Of a stretch of 60,225 nucleotides of DNA, positions 57,435-60,225 are shown in pieces. A model generated the notes under the pieces. It made no database searches. It was not told the origin of the DNA and saw only the letters and a program-made list of their open reading frames with translations. The DNA is from Bacillus renqingensis. GTDB taxonomy: Bacteria; Bacillota; Bacilli; Bacillales; Cytobacillaceae. The translations under genes and the position numbers were made by a program. Location: NCBI RefSeq assembly GCF_016464375.1, contig NZ_JADDIU010000026.1, positions 1-60,225 on the forward strand, read 5' to 3'. Within the stretch, counting starts at the first letter, position 1; each line of letters begins with the position of its first letter.

Positions 57435-60077
57435 TTAGCCCCTTAATTCTTGAATACGGGCTTCGACAATATTTCTTTTTTCCAGATAATCTTTCTCTTT
57501 TGCTCGTTCTTCAGCGACAACCTGTTCAGGGGCTTTTTTCATAAAGCCTTCATTGCTTAATTTCTTTTGTACCCTGTCTACTTCTTTATTTAATCTATCC
57601 AGTTCTTTTTGCAAACGGGCCATTTCTTCATCAATGTTGATTAAGCCTTCAAGCGGCAGGATGATTTCTACGCCAGTAATGACTGCGGTCATTGCCTTTT
57701 CCGGAATTTCAATATCGGTTCCCATTTGCAGTTGTTCAGGATTACAGAATCGTTCGATATAGGCACGATTCTTTTCGATTGTTCGGAGAATCGTTTCATC
57801 CTTTGCTTTAACGAACATTTTAATTTTCTTGCTTAATGGTGTTTGAACTTCAGCCCGAATATTTCGTACTGAACGAATCATTTCCACTAAAAGCTTCATT
57901 TCCGCAGCCGCTTCTTCGTCGGAAAGCTCTTGGTTCACCACCGGCCATTCTGCCTCCGTTATGGATACGCCTGAGTGAGGGATGTTTTGCCAAATTTCCT
58001 CGGTAATAAATGGCATAAACGGATGTAAAAGACGCATCGTCTGATCAAGGACATACGCTAAAATGGAACGTGTCGTTTTCTTTGCTGCCTCGTCTTCACC
58101 ATATAACGGCAGTTTCGCCATTTCGATATACCAATCACAGAAATCGTCCCAGATAAAGTTGTAAAGGGCACGGCCTACTTCGCCGAATTCATAGCGTTCC
58201 GATAGTTTTGTCACATGGTCAATCGTTTCATTCAAGCGCGTTAAAATCCACTTATCGGCAACTGATTTTTCACCGCTAAAATCAATTTCATCATAGGTTA
58301 AGCCATTCATATTCATCAAAGCAAAACGCGAAGCATTCCAAATTTTATTAGCGAAGTTCCAGGTTGCCTCGACCTTTTCCGTACTATAGCGTAAATCCTG
58401 GCCTGGTGAAGTACCGGTGGAGAGGAAGTAACGCAGTGCATCGGCACCGTATTGATCGATGACCTCCATTGGGTCAACCCCATTACCTAGCGATTTACTC
58501 ATTTTTCTTCCCTGCTCATCCCGAACGAGGCCGTGGATGAGAACATCTTTAAATGGACGTTCACCGGTAAATTCAACACTTTGAAAAATCATTCTGGATA
58601 CCCAGAAGAAGATGATATCATAACCGGTTACGAGCACATCGGTTGGAAAGTAGCGCTGATAATCGGCCGCTTCTGTATCCGGCCAGCCCATTGTCGAGAA
58701 CGGCCAAAGCGCCGAACTGAACCATGTATCTAACACATCCTTATCTTGCTCCCAATTCTCTATGTCAGGTGGTGCCGTGTGGCCAACATAAATTTCGCCG
58801 GTTTCCTTGTGATACCAAGCTGGAATTCGATGCCCCCACCATAGCTGTCTGGAAATACACCAGTCACGGATATTTTCCATCCAGTGGAGATACGTCTTTT
58901 CAAAGCGGTCCGGAACAAAGTGAACCTTGCTTTCCTTATTTTGCAGCTTGATTGCTTCATCTGCGAGCGGCTGCATCTTAACAAACCATTGGGTTGACAG
59001 GTATGGTTCAACTACGGCACCACTGCGCTCCGAGTGGCCAACGGAATGAAGATGTTCTTCAATCTTAAATAAAACACCAAGGTCTTGCAAATCCTTGACG
59101 ATTTGCTTCCGGCATTCGAAGCGATCCATTCCTTGGTACTTACCGGCCTTTTCATTCATGGTGCCATCTTCATTCATAACGAGGACACGCTCAAGGTTGT
59201 GCCGGTTACCGACTTCGAAGTCGTTCGGGTCATGTGCTGGAGTAATCTTTACCGCTCCGGAGCCAAAATCCATGTCGACATATTCATCGCCAACAATGGG
59301 GATTTCCCGACCAACAATTGGCAGAATAACGGTTTTTCCAATTAAATGCTGGTACCGTTTATCTTCCGGATGAACGGCAACAGCAGTATCGCCTAACATG
59401 GTTTCCGGACGTGTCGTCGCAATTTCTATCGTGCCCGTTCCGTCAGATAACGGATATTTCATATGATAGAAAGCACCTTGAACATCCCGATAGATGACTT
59501 CAATATCGGATAAAGCTGTTTTCGTTGATGGGTCCCAGTTTATAATGTATTCACCGCGGTAAATCAGACCTTTTTTGTAAAGGGTCACAAATACTTCTCG
59601 AACCGCTCTTGATAAACCTTCATCCAGGGTAAAACGCTCGCGTGAGAAGTCGAGGCCTAATCCTAATTTGGCCCACTGCTCGCGGATATGGGAGGCATAC
59701 TCTTCCTTCCATTTCCATGTTTCCTCGATAAACTTTTCCCGGCCAAGATCATAACGGCTTTTTCCTTCCTCACGGAGCTTTGCCTCTACCTTTGCCTGGG
59801 TCGCAATCCCGGCATGATCCATTCCAGGCAGCCAGAGGACATCATAACCTTGCATCCGCTTCATCCGAGTGATAATATCTTGCAACGTTGTGTCCCACGC
59901 ATGACCTAAATGCAGCTTTCCGGTAACATTGGGCGGCGGAATCACAATGGTATATGGCTGTTTTTCCTGATCATCTTTTGCTTCAAAAAACTTGCCTTGA
60001 AGCCACCATTCATAACGCCCTTTTTCGATCGTTTGCGGATCATATTTAGTCGGCATGGTGATTTCCTTTGTTTCCAT
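57435..60077 (-). CDS. valS: Valyl-tRNA synthetase
   Basis: Class I synthetase with editing of misactivated threonine. 880 residues from the ATG at 60077, eight bases after AGGAGG. HIGH is seen as LHLGHAWD, the editing CP1 domain at about 200-380 ([14 protein letters not shown]), the KMSKS as KMSKSLGNG, an anticodon domain and a C-terminal coiled coil ([18 protein letters not shown]) typical of ValRS. Confidence 0.97.
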   Translation of the reverse strand: METKEITMPTKYDPQTIEKGRYEWWLQGKFFEAKDDQEKQPYTIVIPPPNVTGKLHLGHAWDTTLQDIITRMKRMQGYDVLWLPGMDHAGIATQAKVEAKLREEGKSRYDLGREKFIEETWKWKEEYASHIREQWAKLGLGLDFSRERFTLDEGLSRAVREVFVTLYKKGLIYRGEYIINWDPSTKTALSDIEVIYRDVQGAFYHMKYPLSDGTGTIEIATTRPETMLGDTAVAVHPEDKRYQHLIGKTVILPIVGREIPIVGDEYVDMDFGSGAVKITPAHDPNDFEVGNRHNLERVLVMNEDGTMNEKAGKYQGMDRFECRKQIVKDLQDLGVLFKIEEHLHSVGHSERSGAVVEPYLSTQWFVKMQPLADEAIKLQNKESKVHFVPDRFEKTYLHWMENIRDWCISRQLWWGHRIPAWYHKETGEIYVGHTAPPDIENWEQDKDVLDTWFSSALWPFSTMGWPDTEAADYQRYFPTDVLVTGYDIIFFWVSRMIFQSVEFTGERPFKDVLIHGLVRDEQGRKMSKSLGNGVDPMEVIDQYGADALRYFLSTGTSPGQDLRYSTEKVEATWNFANKIWNASRFALMNMNGLTYDEIDFSGEKSVADKWILTRLNETIDHVTKLSERYEFGEVGRALYNFIWDDFCDWYIEMAKLPLYGEDEAAKKTTRSILAYVLDQTMRLLHPFMPFITEEIWQNIPHSGVSITEAEWPVVNQELSDEEAAAEMKLLVEMIRSVRNIRAEVQTPLSKKIKMFVKAKDETILRTIEKNRAYIERFCNPEQLQMGTDIEIPEKAMTAVITGVEIILPLEGLINIDEEMARLQKELDRLNKEVDRVQKKLSNEGFMKKAPEQVVAEERAKEKDYLEKRNIVEARIQELRG

Positions 60078-60225
60078 CAAATTCTCCTCCTTTATTTTAA
60101 GGCGGTATAAGCAAAGCTGCTTCCTCACCATTTAAAGACAGTTAAAATGGCAACTTCGGACACACTTTGGCCGCTCCGCCCTTTTCCAATAAGTAGAGTA
60201 GAAAACAGGAATTAGATATTGCCTT
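60078..60225 (-). other. valS upstream region at the window edge
   Basis: 148 bases. It contains the GC-rich 14-mer CGCTCCGCCCTTTT at 60172. I see no T-box consensus (GGGTGGNACCGCG) and no terminator, although valS is T-box-regulated in B. subtilis. A leader further upstream would be outside the window. Confidence 0.5.
60172..60185 (+). repeat. Short GC-rich intergenic motif (one of three exact copies)
   Basis: CGCTCCGCCCTTTT occurs exactly at 7099-7112, 30757-30770 and 60172-60185, always in the same orientation and always in a gap upstream of a minus-strand gene (dtd, obg, valS). Related GCGGCGCTCCG and GGTCCGCCCC forms lie at about 20116 and 23213, and GGGCGGAGCG is inside repeat copy B. 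Confidence 0.7.

Noticed and set aside
60078..60225. T-box upstream of valS
   Set aside because: No GGGTGG-type box and no terminator hairpin with T run before the start codon within the available sequence.

Overview
The window is a chromosomal segment of a low-GC, endospore-forming member of the Bacillaceae. The evidence is that spoVB, bofC, safA, coxA-like, spo0B, spoIVFA/FB and spoIIB sit among housekeeping genes in nearly the order known from Bacillus subtilis, read from tcdA (yrvM) at the left to valS at the right. Almost everything is on the minus strand. The plus-strand exceptions are a cell-wall amidase, spoVB, yrzE and niaR. The genus cannot be fixed from sequence alone. A ribonuclease E/G homologue and a full type IV pilus cluster separate it from B. 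subtilis 168.

Layout, left to right. 0-15 kb: tcdA, 6S RNA with its own promoter, a hisS-aspS operon under a histidine T-box, a small HTH-like gene, an SH3/amidase_3 wall hydrolase, dtd-rel, apt-recJ and secDF. 15-24 kb: comN, spoVB, a DUF421 protein, yrzE, yajC-tgt-queA-DUF2905-ruvB-ruvA and bofC. 24-32 kb: a coxA-like lipoprotein, a CotS-like kinase-fold protein, safA, niaR, pheA, pheB, obg, spo0B and rpmA-prp-rplU with an L21 leader. 32-42 kb: RNase G, spoIVFB-spoIVFA, minD-minC, mreD-mreC-mreB, radC, maf and spoIIB. 42.8-56 kb: a type IV pilus cluster. 56-60 kb: folC and valS.

The pilus cluster is the most interesting part. In transcription order it encodes a membrane GAF-GGDEF diguanylate cyclase, a leader RNA followed by an intrinsic terminator, the major pilin, PilD, PilM, PilN, PilO, PilB, PilT, PilC, two minor prepilins and a terminal prepilin-like protein. 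The leader matches the class II cyclic-di-GMP riboswitch in its conserved segments and pseudoknot. PilB carries two near-consensus MshEN motifs for binding c-di-GMP. The locus therefore appears to make the second messenger, sense it in RNA and sense it in the extension motor. Two proteins are unusual: PilO has a C-terminal SPOR domain plus a helical tail arranged like neighbouring SpoIIB, and the last prepilin carries about ten beta-solenoid turns marked by an Asn-Asn pair every 20 residues.

The window also holds two full copies and one truncated copy of a dispersed intergenic repeat, in which compensatory changes between copies point to a conserved fold. A short GC-rich motif recurs in intergenic gaps. 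yrzE lacks a standard start codon, and the nadBCA-nifS block that B. subtilis has between niaR and safA is absent.
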